DNA of 64,000 nucleotides from Laccaria trichodermophora (Eukaryota > Basidiomycota > Agaricomycetes > Agaricales > Hydnangiaceae): contig JACTVC010000013.1 in assembly GCA_018417955.1 (NCBI GenBank), positions 1-64,000 on the forward strand. Reading direction: 5' to 3'. Positions 45,701 through 56,479 of this stretch are shown here, piece after piece. The notes beneath the pieces are model-generated. The model was not told the origin of the DNA. It ran no database searches and was given only the letters and a program-made list of their open reading frames with translations. Within the stretch, counting starts at the first letter, position 1. Every line of letters starts with the position of its first letter. The translations under genes were made by a program, and so were the position numbers.

Positions 45701-46909
45701 CTTGCTTCCAGAAGCCGTAATCCCTGCTTGGATAAAGCGCATCAGAAACCTGTCAAGAATCGTCGCATACTCGTAAATGAAGTGTCGAATCCCTGGAGCA
45801 ATCTCTGAGTTGTTGTAAGTCGAAGTAGGGCCTTTCAATCTGACGTCGTCCACAAACACATTGCCGTACTTGGGAATTTTGTCTTGTAAGGTGTGGGTTG
45901 TGCATCGTTGAAATTCTGGCAACGAATTGGTGGCTCCTTGAGGAAGCACACAAGAACAGAGGGGGCCTATCAAGCAGGTAAAAGTAGTCAGAGGCCTCGA
46001 GACAACTGCAAGTTTTCTTCCATCATATCCCGAAAACAAGTCAGCCAGTCCATAGATAATGTGCCCCACGAAACCTTCTGCAAAGTCATCAGTTCTGGGA
46101 GGTAAGCTTGCATCACATACCGTAACTCGGTTGAGCTCTTGAACATCGGCAACTAAACGGATGCTGCCTTTCAGTTTTTCGACTGCAAAAATTCTTGAGC
46201 GGTAGGAAGCAGTTGAATATTCATATTTCCCAGCAGCTTTCTGATCAAGAAGCATTTGTCGCACTGTGTCTTCGATGGATTTGGGTATACGTATGGGTGC
46301 CTGAACCCATGGAATGTGTTCTATTACCGGAATTTCGTAGTCAGGGAAATACTTGTCAGAAAATGTACCCTGTTCAGAGTCGTCAAAGGCTAGAGCCTGT
46401 TGACACGTTTGCAGAACGAAAACTAAAAGGTCAGTTTCCTGAGGTTGAAGGAATCCTTTAGGGACGCTCGTCAAAATTTTCTCTAGACAATCAAGCGAAA
46501 GGCGCGCTGATGGAACAAAATCTCAGAGAAACGGCGGATCTATAGGGAGAAGAGGCAGTGTAGGTATATCAACAGGGTGAAAAACTTGCCCAGCTGGATC
46601 TGGCATGTAACTTGGGACAGGTCAGACTTTCTTGTCCACAGTTTTGTATTTAGTGCGCTTTTGAAGAGGGTTTGATTCATATACGAGGGCACGTCGAGTC
46701 CAAGGAGTGAGAAGTGGTCTAGAAGATCTAGGAGAGCAATGAGTGACGTTCTGTAAAAGTAAATCATAAGCTTGTGGGGGTTCTAAATCAGGAACGAAAG
46801 AAGGAAAGTCAAAGCCATAAGTCCCCATCAACGCATGAAGCGAGTGCCCGAGGGTTGGAACAGACGCGTCCTGGTCAAGTCCAGGCTCGGGATACGCACC
46901 CGTCCTCAT
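42725..46909 (-). pseudogene. Element A pol: reverse transcriptase, RNase H, integrase
   Basis: The frame from ATG 46909 to 42725 is continuous except for six TGA codons (about 46622, 46517, 44615, 43784, 43340, 43085). RT motif A is seen as ADLFSGYDGRK and the active site as NVFVDDVRLKG. RNase H has VIVAVDSCQNGTG, QPKLELYG and AAVDGLSQ. Integrase has an HHCC finger (HNDVGHRGC ... CNVCQ), first Asp in FDLDTVHMPD, second in IDSGSEFKG and Glu in HPEGNGHSERSHQTLV. No chromodomain follows; the end ELDGTVMRG ... PSIVKFEPNDL lies 200 bp from the LTR. The protein would copy and integrate the element but is now inactive unless the stops are suppressed. Confidence 0.9.
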
Positions 46910-47607
46910 TTTCCTGCATCAATGTCTTCAACTTCTTCAATTCTTGGTCTGTGATTCAGGTTAAGGGTAGCTGTGTTACGAGGAGCGCCAGGAGTGCAAA
47001 GAGGAATAAGGATAGACGGGCCTTGGTTACAACAATCATATTTGCCACCATCTCCATCTTGCCAAATCCTCATGTTCATCGCTCCTTGGCGGGTGTATTG
47101 GATCGATGCGGAGTACCATTGCAACCAGGGCTGGCCTAGTATAATTTCTTGTTTGCCAGTTCCTTCTCTGCTGACGAATACGTGATGGTCGAAGTGCCTT
47201 CCTGAAATCTTGATTTCGGCGTCTTGGATGCATCCACCAAGCGGAACAGGTCGTCCGTTTATCCCTTTGAGGGACCAACGTGTTCCATCAAGGTCAATAG
47301 CCAGACTCGTCCTATCATAGAATTCTTTAGCCATCAAATTTAACTCAGAGCCTGTATCAATGATGAATATCATGTCCAGTCCTGCAAACTTTCCTTTGAA
47401 GCATCCTGTGACCATTGCAAAAAGTGGCTGAGGCGTAGGATGGATATTGACCGCAGACGCGTAGCATATCATAATATCTTCTTTTGATTTGGAAGACTCG
47501 TCGAACTCAAGTCCTAGACGCGACTCGACAAAACTAGAATTAGTGAAGGATTCAGCAGCCGGAAGAGAGCGATAAAAGTCCTCATCGTCAGATTCATGAG
47601 TGGTCCC
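46906..47607 (-). pseudogene. Element A protease region
   Basis: The open frame contains FIIDTGSELNLMAKEF, the retropepsin-type active site, and then LGQPWLQWYSASI. It ends with a TGA overlapping the ATG of the pol frame (ATGA at 46909-46906). The right end is cut by the foldback element at 47608; gag lies on its other side. Either the ATGA overlap is real or one A is missing from the AAAA run just before it. Confidence 0.85.
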
Positions 47608-48369
47608 TACCACTTTTATGATAAACTACAGTCAATTGCCTGCACAGCGATTTGATCATTGCCTAGCTTTTTATGAAATGAAATACATAAGGCAAACCTT
47701 ATGAAATGCATCTCATTTCTTCCCAAGGCTTTATATCATTGCAATTTCATTTCTATTTCATTCCTCCCCAGGATTTCATTTCATTTTTTTTCCCCACTTT
47801 ATTTCATTTCTGCCCAGGACAATTTTTCATTGTGATATTGTTGGTATTTCATTTCTGTTTCATTGCAACATTTTTGGTGTTTCATTTCTGATTCATTGCG
47901 ATATTTTGAGTATTTCATTTCTGTTTCATTGTGATATTTTTGGTATTTCATTTCTGTTTCATTGCGATATTTTGAGTATTTCATTTCTGTTTCATTGTTA
48001 TATTTTGGTATTTCATTTCTGTTTCATTGCGATATTTTTGGTATTTCATTTCTGTTTCATTGCAATATTTTGGGTATTTCATTTCTGTTTCATTGCGATA
48101 TTTTTGGTATTTCATTCCTGCCTGGCATCATTTTTCATTACAATATTTAGGTATTTCATTTCTGTTTCATTGCAAACTACAAAAGACTACAAAAGTCAAG
48201 TTTACTGATAGACTACAAAAGTTGGACTGAGACTACAAAAGTTGGACTGAGACTACAAAGTTTACTGATACAATACAAAAGACTACAAAAGTCAGACATA
48301 GACTACAAAGTTTACTGATAGACTACAAAAGTTGGACTTAGACTACAAAAGCTTGGACTTAGACTACAA

Positions 48370-49725
48370 AGTTAGGGTTAGGGTTAAAAGCATATCCAGA
48401 CTACAAAGTTTGTAGTGTCTGCTTTTCATCATTACAAAATTTTGTAGTGTTCATTTTTTCCTTAGAAAGGTTTGTAGTGTCTGCCTTTTGGGACTACAAA
48501 AGTTTGGTGTGCACTTTTCCATTTGAAAAGTTTGTAGTCTCCACTTTTTGAGACTACAAAGTGTGTGCATTTTCATTAGAAAAGTTTGTAGTGTGTGCTT
48601 TTTCATTAAAAAAGTTTGTAGTGTCCGCTTTTTGAGACTACAAAAGTTTGTAGTGTGCGCTTTTTCATCAATAAAGTTTGTAGTGTGCGCTTTTTCAGGA
48701 GAAAAATTTGTAGTGTCTGCTTTTTGAGACTACAAAAGTTTGTAGTTGACATGTAGTTTATGGTGTCCTTGGCTCTGTCTAGGTTATGGGGATGAGGTTG
48801 AAGGATTAACATCATCTTACTTACATGTTGCCAGTTCTGCTGCATTAGTTTTTGACATCATGCACAAGCTGTCTTTCACATCAGGAAAGGCAATCCACCT
48901 ACTGTCCTATTTCAAAACATAATTATTGTAAGTTCATGTGGGGAAATGGCTGAAGGATTGACATGACTTTACATATTCTATTGCCACATCACCACTTTTT
49001 AACATTATGACCAAGTTGCCTTTCACATCAGGACAGGCTATTCTCTGCTGTCACAGATGAATGGCCTCTTCTAGCTTGAAAGCAAACTTGGGCATGATGT
49101 GAAAAAGTGATGATGCAGCAATTGCAATATGTGAGGTCAGGTCAATTCTTCAGCCATATACCCATGACCTTATAACTATGTTTTGAGATAGGACACAACA
49201 GTAGCTATCAATATGAAGGCATAAAGTAGCCTTTCCTAATGTGAAAGACAGCTTGTGCATGATGTCAAAAACTAATGCAGCAGAACTGGCAATATGTAAG
49301 TAAGATGATGTTAATCCTTCAACCTCATCCCCATAACCTAGACAGAGCCAAGGACACCATAAACTACATGTCAACTACAAACTTTTGTAGTCTCAAAAAG
49401 CAGACACTACAAATTTTTCTCCTGAAAAAGCGCACACTACAAACTTTATTGATGAAAAAGCGCACACTACAAACTTTTGTAGTCTCAAAAAGCGGATGCT
49501 CTCTTTTGCATATGATTCCTCAAATCAAACATGGCATAGGGTCCCTGCAATGTATCTGTATATTCCCCAGCCATTTTCCCATCAAATATGTGTCATGTAT
49601 GGGATGGATGGGCTAGGTTGACTTTGGATAACCTTTTAGCCCTAACCTTAACTTTGTAGTCTAAGTCCAACTTTTGTAGTCTTTTGTAGTGTATCAGTAA
49701 AATTTGTAGTCTATGTCCAACTTTT
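48370..49725. repeat. Central giant inverted repeat of F1
   Basis: The arms from about 48370-49030 pair with about 49060-49725. Matching landmarks are AAAGTTAGGGTTAGG versus CCTAACCTTAACTTTG, the identical 65-codon reading at 48845-48650 (minus) and 49275-49480 (plus), and the ATGTGAAA...TGCACAAG blocks. The inner part (48900-49030 versus 49065-49205) is more diverged. Such DNA should form a long hairpin or double-stranded RNA if transcribed. Confidence 0.88.
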
Positions 49726-50399
49726 GTAGTCTTTTGTAGTCTATATCTGACAATTCCTTTTCTAGGGCATGCACCTTCCTTTTTTGGTCAATTTTCCCAC
49801 AATACAATAACTGTAGCCCTTTCTTTTAGCTTTCTAAATATACTGAAATCATATTGTTTGGTTTTGTTTTCATGGAGAAAAGTGCAAAAAACAAAAAAAA
49901 ATGCAACACTTTTGGGATTCCTTTACCTCATATATCCACAATGGGAGCACTTCAGAACATAATCTGAACAGATTCAGGAAGCTACAGTGTAAGGCTACAA
50001 CTTTTGTTTTTTTGACCATTTTTGGTAATTGGTCATGTGACCAATATCATGACATCCCCCAATGGACCCTGACAAATACAAACCTTGCAAATTTGCTACT
50101 ATTATCCCATGAATTTTCCCTATTTTATTGCTATTTTTCTTTTATAAAAGTGCACATTTCCATATTTAGAAGTGCGCTTTTGGACCCTGAAAACAGTGAG
50201 CAGACTGTGGGAAACAGTGAGGGGGCAATGATAAATGCAGTAGGCTAGGTATGAAATTGCCTAGGCAAAGATATGAAATTGCACAAGGCAAGGAATGAAA
50301 TGGATGTGAAATTGCCCAGGCAGGGATATGAAATTGCCCAGGCAAAGTTATGAAATCACACAAGGGAAGGAATGAAATGGATATGAAATGCCCAGGTAG

Positions 50400-50640
50400 A
50401 GATATGAAATTGCCCAGGCAAAGATATGAAATTGTACAAGGCAAGGAATGAAATGGATATGAAATTGCCCAGGCAAAGATATGAAATTGTACAAGGCAAG
50501 GAATGAAATGGATATGAAATTGCCCAGGCAAAGATATGAAATTGTACAAGGCAAGGAATGAAATGGATATGAAATTGCCCAGGCAAAGATATGAAATTGC
50601 ACAAGGCAAGGAATGAAATGGATGTGAAATTGCCCAGGCA
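50400..50640 (-). repeat. 55-bp tandem array in F1
   Basis: The word gcccaggcaaag recurs at 50412, 50467, 50522 and 50577, exactly 55 bp apart, with variants continuing to about 50800. Each unit contains two TATGAAAT words and one GGAATGAAATGG word. The related word CATTTCAT occupies the other arm at 47700-48170. Confidence 0.9.
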
Positions 50641-50973
50641 GGGATATGAAATTGCCCAGGCAAAGATATGAAATCGCACAAGGCAAGGAATGAAATGGAT
50701 ATGAAATTGCCCAGGTACAGATATGAAATAACTCAAGGCAAGCAATGAAATAGATATGAAATAGCCCTGGGCAAGGATATGAAATAGCCCAGCTAAGAAT
50801 ATGAAATATCTCAAGGCAAGAAATGAAATATCCCTGACAAAAAAATGAAATGCCTCTGGCAGGAAATGGGACATGTTTCATTGAGCTTGCCTAAGTATCT
50901 CATATCATAACACACCTGGCAGGAAACAGATAACTGTGCAGGCATTTGCTTAAGGTTTATCATATAAATGGTA

Positions 50974-51818
50974 GGTACCCCTCCAGAGCGCGCCAACCTA
51001 CCAAGAGGAGTGTAAGCCACCAAGCCTTCTTTGATACATACCTCGACTTCCGGACAGAACTTTAGGCTGAGTCTGTGCGTGGTCTTGTTGCAAAAGAAAC
51101 ATCTAGCCTCTCTCATGACTTGCTGGTTAGTCAGGTTTGTGTTAGGGGTTACATTGACTGAACGTAAAAACTCAGCATGAGCAAGCCTTAAATCCTCCAT
51201 CTGTTTTGCGAGACGATCTACAGGACCAAGGTTGACAGGTTTGACGATTGGCGTAGCCGGGACTGTCTTTTCGAATGTGACCTTCTTTGAAGGATTTTTC
51301 TTCTTCTTCTTCGTCAAGACTACTTTGTCAATATCCTTGTCGGAGTCAGAATCCAGGTCGATACTCACGTCCGTTGTCTTTGTGTCTAAGTCTTTGTCGT
51401 CGAACTCCGCTCTTAGCAAGCTGAGGAGTGTCGCTGTTGTCAGAGGTGAAGAAGTTTTGAGGTTGGCTGGCGGTATACGCTTCTTGATGCGGGAACGCAA
51501 AGATGTCGGAATCCCTCTATAAAAACAAAGGTTAACGTCATTAGTGAGCATTTTATTAGGAGTCAATTCTGCGGATAAGGCAGTAAAATCCTGGTAGCAT
51601 TTGTCGACATCCCTTTGGGAAGTAATACTCCCTGACTCTCCATGCTTTGAGCACCACAGATGCAACTGATCAGGAGAGTTTTGAGGAATGGAATCGTTTG
51701 ACCCATAAAGGTCGTCGAGGAGTAATCTTGTATCGGCATGCTGCTCGAGCGAATCTAAAAAGTCAGAAACTCGTTTTCCTCTAAACTTGGGAGCCCCAGG
51801 TGCTCCTGGAGTGGGCAT
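50974..51818 (-). CDS. Element A gag (nucleocapsid), C-terminus cut by F1
   Basis: The ORF starts at ATG 51818 (MPTPGAPGAPKFRGKRVSDF). It shows a retrotransposon gag capsid-like helical region (DKCYQDFTALS, FYRGIPTSLRSRIKKRIP), a basic stretch (LTKKKKKNPSKKVTF), and a zinc-knuckle-like CFFCNKTTHRLSLKFC (CX2CX4HX6C). It then reads GLVAYTPLGRLAR before the F1 boundary. Gag packages the element's RNA in cytoplasmic particles. The reading is undamaged, in contrast to pol. After about 50975 the frame runs on into F1 repeat sequence. Confidence 0.85.
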
Positions 51819-51903
51819 AGGGACACCTAGCGTAGCATTTAGACTATTTTCAGACGTACCAATGCAGTTTTGATACTTGAGTAGGAAGCAGAACAGAAAA
51901 CCA

Positions 51904-51924
51904 GTCCCCTGTCTCGGTCACCAC
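51904..51924 (-). promoter_or_regulatory. Element A primer-binding site
   Basis: Immediately inside the 5' LTR, the plus strand reads gtctcggtcacca, then one or two bases before the LTR. On the minus strand this is TGGTGACCGAGAC, i.e. complementary to a tRNA 3' end finishing in CCA. The tRNA identity was not determined. Confidence 0.6.
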
Positions 51925-52854
51925 TGTGGAAGAACAAAAGTTCGACAGCGAGAAACGGATAACTGGTCGTCTACCAAAATAAAGAGGGGAGAGAAAGGAA
52001 CGGGAGAAAAAGGAACAAAGGAACAGCGAAAAAGGCACTTAGCGTCTAAGCGTGTGAGTACACGTTCAGGCGCGTATTGTGTAAACTTCTTGTAGACGGT
52101 GGCATGGGAGTGTATGGCAAGTAAAAGAGAATCTTGAAGTCTTTCAAGGTCGTTGTACTTGTGAGCACTTGAAAATCTTGAAATCTTAGGGAGAGAAAGT
52201 ACTTGGAGGGAAAAAGATAAAGCTCCATTCGCGAGGTGGGAGGACACCTTAAATACAAAAACAACAATCACAAGGCATCTGCATGTACTCGCATGCTGCC
52301 GGTCCAAAAAAGTTATAAAGAAAAGAAGACTTCGAAAGGGTAAAAGTAAAAATAGTTTTTGACGCATCCCGTCAAGTCCTTCCACTGAACCGTTGGACTG
52401 GGAATAACTTGGGGAGCTAATCGACGCTGAGAGAGGCCTATTTACGAACGCGACCGCCCCCTCAGTGTGGGCTTCACAGCTGTCGACACTTCAACCCTAC
52501 CATCCAGTCCCAAGGCTCAACATTGAACTCAAGAGAATTTGTTGTAAGTAAACAAATTAAAAATAAATGAAAAGAAGAAAAATAAAATCAGGGTGTACAA
52601 AGAAGAGAATTCTAAGCTGATCTTCTGTAGATTGCAGATTAGCCGACAATGATGTCATTGTTCCCAGAGAGTCACTCTTCGACATGTACGAGCGCACAAC
52701 AAAAAGAATCGATTTTGAACATTTGAACTTCTTCTTTATAACCTATAAAAGTAAAAGAGACAATAAAAATAAAAATAAAACCGTCAAAACCAACACGCGT
52801 AAAGAATAAGAACATAACGGAAGTGCTGTGAGTGAACCACTCTGCACTTCCACA
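51925..52854 (-). repeat. Element A 5' LTR
   Basis: 930 bp, TGTGGAAG...CTTCCACA. It should contain the promoter for leftward transcription of gag-pol. It pairs with 41612-42526. The right border is followed by AAGG and then by resumed element B coding sequence. Confidence 0.93.
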
Positions 52855-52858
52855 AAGG

Positions 52859-53209
52859 TATTGTGCAGAAATGCTGCAGCTTTCAGAGTCAATGGTCACC
52901 TAGGACATATTGAAGTGTGAGTTGAAATTCCACTGCAGCCTGATACACACCCTCTCTCAGAGCCCATGTATGGAGCTTCCCCTGCCAAAAGAGAGGTTAT
53001 CGACCACCAACTCAAGGCTTGGTTCAAAGCAGGAGTTGTTGAACCTTCTATCAGTCCCTGGGGCTTCCCTGCCATTGTCATCTACAGAAATGGTAAACCT
53101 TGCCTAGTCATAGACTATCACAAGCTCAATGCTAAGACCATACTTGATGAATTCCCCATTCCATGACAGTCCAAAATCATACAAGCATTATCAGGAGCAC
53201 AAGTGTTAT
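52859..53209 (+). pseudogene. Element B RT, N-terminal part
   Basis: The frame reads NAAAFRVNGHLGHIEV, then a TGA, then VEIPLQP, then SPAKREVIDHQLKAWFKAG, VVEPSISPWGFPAIVIYRNG and VIDYHKLNAKTILDEFPIP, a typical Ty3/Gypsy RT start. A second TGA follows FPIP. Both TGA codons would be Arg (CGA) with a single C. The piece ends at the GTTAT target site of the 319-bp solo LTR. Confidence 0.85.
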
Positions 53210-53528
53210 TGTGAAGCGTTCACTCTGAACTTCTCGCATAGCTGAAGCCAAGAGGGAAGGAGGAGGCAAGAATGGGTGGATCTGGGATCAACACCCATAA
53301 GTGAGCAATGAGCAGTTACAAGATACTCAGCTGGCCCAACATGATTATGCATACTGTAGGAAGTACAGTTATACAAAGCACTACATGTAGTGCAAGAGGA
53401 TGGCAAGACTGCTGACAAGGTGGTGGTTCAAGACAAAAGATCAATATATTATGTAAGATATCCAAATCTAGCTATATACCACTGTTTGACTATGGCCTCT
53501 GGGCATTCCCTTCCAATCCTATATCACA
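53210..53528 (-). mobile_element. Solo LTR, 319 bp, in element B RT; GTTAT duplication
   Basis: The ends are TGTGAAGCG and TATATCACA. The flanks GTTAT are at 53205-53209 and 53529-53533. It is the same family and length as 30173-30491, in opposite orientation. It separates the RT N-terminus from the catalytic part. Confidence 0.93.
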
Positions 53529-53533
53529 GTTAT

Positions 53534-54808
53534 CCTCATTTGATGCTTTAGCTGAATTTACCCAGCTAGAAATGGCAGAGCATGACAAGGAAAAGACCAC
53601 TTTCCATTGCCACCTAGGACTATGGCAGTTTAAAAGGATGCCTTTCAGTCTCAGAAATGGACCATCAATCTTTCAAAGACTTATGCAAGAAGTTTTAGCA
53701 CCATTCCTGTGGCTTTTCACATTAGTCTATATTGATGACATTGTGGTTTACTCTAAGAATTGGGAGGAACACTTAGAACATCTTGACTGGGTACTAAGAG
53801 CCATTGCAGCCACTGGGATAACTTTATCACCCACCAAATGCTTTGTGGGCTACTCCTCCATCTTATTGTTAGGACAGAAGGTATCTCAACTTGACCTTTC
53901 CATTCATAAGGAGAAGGTACAAGCTATTATGGAGCTTGCTTGCCCTACATCCATGTTGGATCTACAGAAATTCCTAGGAATGGTTGTTTATTTCTTGTCC
54001 TACATACCATTTTATTCTATGGTCGCTGCCCCACTGTTAAATCTCTTGAAAAAGGGAGCTAAATGGCAGTGGCATGTGAAACAAGAAGTCGCCTATCAAC
54101 AAGCCAAGGAAACCCTTGCTAACACTCCAGTGCTATGGCATCCTATTGTGAACCAGGCCTATAGATTATACACTGATGCCTCAGATGTTGCACTAGGAGC
54201 AAGTTTACAGCAACTACAAACCATTCAAGCCAAGGATCTCAAGGGCACTCTGTGTTGTAACAGACTAGAAGCTGCTTGGGAAGCTGGCAAGGAAGTACCC
54301 AGCCTTGTAGCCAAACTTCATCAGGAACAACATGAAGTTGAACAACCCAACGTGTGGGGAGCCACTCTGGATGAGACTGTCATACATGTAGAACAAGTCA
54401 TCACATATTGGAGTTGCACCTTCAAATCAGCGGAACAAAACTATATCACTATGAAATGCAAGGCCCTGGCAGCTAAAGAAGCCCTTGTCAAGTTCCAACC
54501 TTTCATAGAAGGAGAGAGCATTACATTAATTACAGACCACACTGCCTTAGTCTGGGCACAAGTGTATGAAAATGCCAATCAAAGTTTAGCAGCCTGGGAG
54601 GCCATATTCACTGCCTATCCTGGCCTGAGGATTGTTCATCAAGCTGGTCGAATTCATTCTAATGTAGACCCCCTATCACGGCTCATATGTATTCCTCCAC
54701 ATGACTCCTCTGTAAGCAATGACCTTGTCTCCATAGAACAGGATGCAGTTAAGCAAAACATAGTGCAGAAGGCAGAAGATAGAATCTTCAAGGCTGCAGC
54801 TCTGAAGG
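53534..54808 (+). pseudogene. Element B RT catalytic core and RNase H
   Basis: The open frame carries TTFHCHLGLWQFKRMPFSLRN, the RT active site VYIDDIVVYSKN, the RT thumb/connection LQKFLGMVVYFLSYIPFYS, and RNase H motifs RLYTDASDVALGA, EQNYITMKCKALAAKEAL, LITDHTALVW and AGRIHSNVDPLSRL. It ends at the TCTGAAGG target of the modular element and continues at 56480 without a frame change. Motif A of RT would fall at the solo LTR junction. This block has no stop. Confidence 0.9.
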
Positions 54809-56471
54809 GAGGACTTTACTCTCCCCCACAGATTCCATGTGGACTCCAGATGGACTCCATGGATCCACCTGGAGTCCAGGTGGATTTTAGACAATTTTTT
54901 TTTGGTGGTAACCCAGCCAATTTTTTGTCTAGAATCCATCTGGATTCCAGCTGGAGTCCAGTTGGAGTCCAGTTGCTCCATGTGGACAACATGGACTCCA
55001 ACATGGACTCCACCTCAGAACACAGGGACCCAGTGAGACTCCATCTGGAATCCATGTGGATTAACTGCCTTACTTTATTTATTATATATAAAAAATGAAA
55101 ATGCATGAGCTAGAATTGAACCCAGGAGCTCATGGACAGAGTTAAACATAATAACTAGACAATTAGCCATTGAACCACAAGGCCTTTAAAAGCTAAAGCC
55201 AACTAGTGATCTATATGGCCACGTTGCTCAGCATGTTCCGCACGTTCAACACATGTCCACAGTGTTTGTTTATTATTTGTGCATCTTGTTCCTCAACCAC
55301 CACCATCCAACCACCATCCCTCACGACGAGCCCCCCTCGCTCAGCACATCACCCAGGCCGACACCGCCCACTGCCATCGACGACTGCCTGACCCACGTCG
55401 ACGACAACGCGACGATGACCCACGTTGACAACAACGCAACAACAACGCAACAACAACGCAACAATGCGACAATGACCCATGTCGATGACAACAGGACGAC
55501 GACCCACGTCGATGACAATGCGACAACGACACGACAACGACGCGACAATGACCCATGTCAACAATGATGTGACAACAACCCACGTCGACAACAACACGAC
55601 AACAACGCGACAACAACCCATGTCGACAACCACGGGACGATGACCCACATCGACGACAATGGGACGATGACCCATGTCGATGACGACACAACCACGACCC
55701 ACGTCGATGACGACGTGACCACGACCCACGTCGACAACGATGTGACCACGACCCACGTCAACGATGATGCAGCCACGACCCACGCCGACGACATGACCAC
55801 AACCCATGACAACGACGACGCGACGACCCATGTCAACGACATGACAACTTGTTTCCCCCCTCCATTCCCTCCCTCACCCCCCCTTCCCTCCATCCCTCCA
55901 CCACTCCCTCCCCTCCATCACTCCCTCCCCTCTATCACTCCCTTCCCCTCCATCACTCTCCCCCCTTCATCAATTTCTTCCCCTCCATCACTCCCTTCCC
56001 CTCCATCCCCCCTCCATCACTCCCTTCCCCTCCATCCCCCCTCCATCACTCCCTTCCCCTCCCTCTCTCTATCACTTCCTCCCTTCTCCATTTGAAGTAG
56101 TAAAATATATGTATGTAGTTCTATCCAATAAATACACTTGAATTTTCTTTGTTCAAATACAAATATCATAAGGAATTCTTAGGATTGAACATATGGTCTG
56201 AATTAGATCAAGTCATATGACATCTGGCTAAAGTTGGGATTTTTTTATAGTTTGTGCAAGGCAGAGTCCATGTTGGAACTCTGATTGAATCCATCTGGAG
56301 GCCACTTGGATTCCAGGTGGATTCCAGGTGGATTCCAGGTGGAGTCCAGATGGATTTTCAGCAAAAATGTAGGGTGAGGTCCTTCCTGGGTGGAGTCCAG
56401 ATGGAGTCCAGATGGATTTATGGAGTCCATGTGGAGTCCACATGGAATCCGTGGGGGAGGGTAAAGTACTG
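54809..56471. mobile_element. Modular TIR element, copy 5 (1663 bp, TCTGAAGG duplication)
   Basis: It is flanked by TCTGAAGG at 54801-54808 and 56472-56479. The left end is GAGGACTTTACTCTCCCCCAC and the right end is the inverse of CAGTACTTTACCCTCCCCCA. Internal order: GGACTCCAGATGGACTCC array (54833-55060), minus-strand tRNA-like module (55103-55184), CGACAACGACCCACGTC block (55330-55850), pyrimidine tract (55857-56092), AT spacer, and a second GTGGATTCCAGGTGGAGTCC array (56285-56450). No transposase, so it must be mobilised in trans. Confidence 0.92.
55103..55184 (-). other. tRNA-like module in copy 5
   Basis: The minus strand has an A-box-like TGGTTCAATGGC and a B-box-like GGGTTCAATTCT about 50 bp apart, followed by an A-rich stretch. 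The length (about 82 bp) would fit a tRNA with an extra arm or small intron. Stems are imperfect. It occupies the same relative position as in copies 1 and 6. Confidence 0.55.
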
Positions 56472-56479
56472 TCTGAAGG

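Larger units (their letters stand above)
47608..50973. mobile_element. Foldback element F1, 3.37 kb, inserted in element A
   Basis: The ends are TACCACTTTTATGATAAAC (47608) and its inverse ending at 50973, followed by a shared inner word TGCCTGCACAG. The outer arms hold TTTCATTTCTGTTTCATTG arrays on the left and TATGAAATTGCCCAGGCAA arrays on the right. The middle consists of ACTACAAAAGT arrays and a large inverted repeat centred near 49045. Sequence flanking the two ends (GGTCCC and GGTACCC) gives only an imperfect duplication. There is no transposase; small ORFs are by-products of the repeats. Confidence 0.8.
41612..52854 (-). mobile_element. Element A: Ty3/Gypsy LTR retrotransposon, complete with both LTRs
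   Basis: The 3' LTR is 41612-42526 (915 bp) and the 5' LTR is 51925-52854 (930 bp). Both have TGTGGAAG...CTTCCACA ends, and the flanks AAGG lie at 41608-41611 and 52855-52858. Transcription runs leftwards: gag (51818 down to about 50974), protease (47607-46906), RT-RNase H-integrase (46909-42725). A 3.37-kb foldback element separates gag from protease. CpG content is higher than in the surrounding repeats, so the insertion is relatively young, but six in-frame TGA codons disable pol. Confidence 0.93.

Noticed and set aside
50166..50881. Hydrophobic 170-177 codon ORFs resembling membrane proteins
   Set aside because: They translate the 55-bp tandem array of F1 in all three minus frames with the same periodic FISLPGQFHI-type pattern, so the apparent membrane character is a by-product.
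47608..50973. F1 as a CRISPR-like or centromeric satellite array
   Set aside because: The repeats are inverted on the two arms, there are terminal inverted repeats, and the block interrupts a retroelement gag-pol, so a foldback transposon explains it.
55253..56095. ORFs rich in His, Asp and Thr, or in Pro and Ser
   Set aside because: Repeat-derived readings of the CGACAACGAC block and pyrimidine tract of copy 5.
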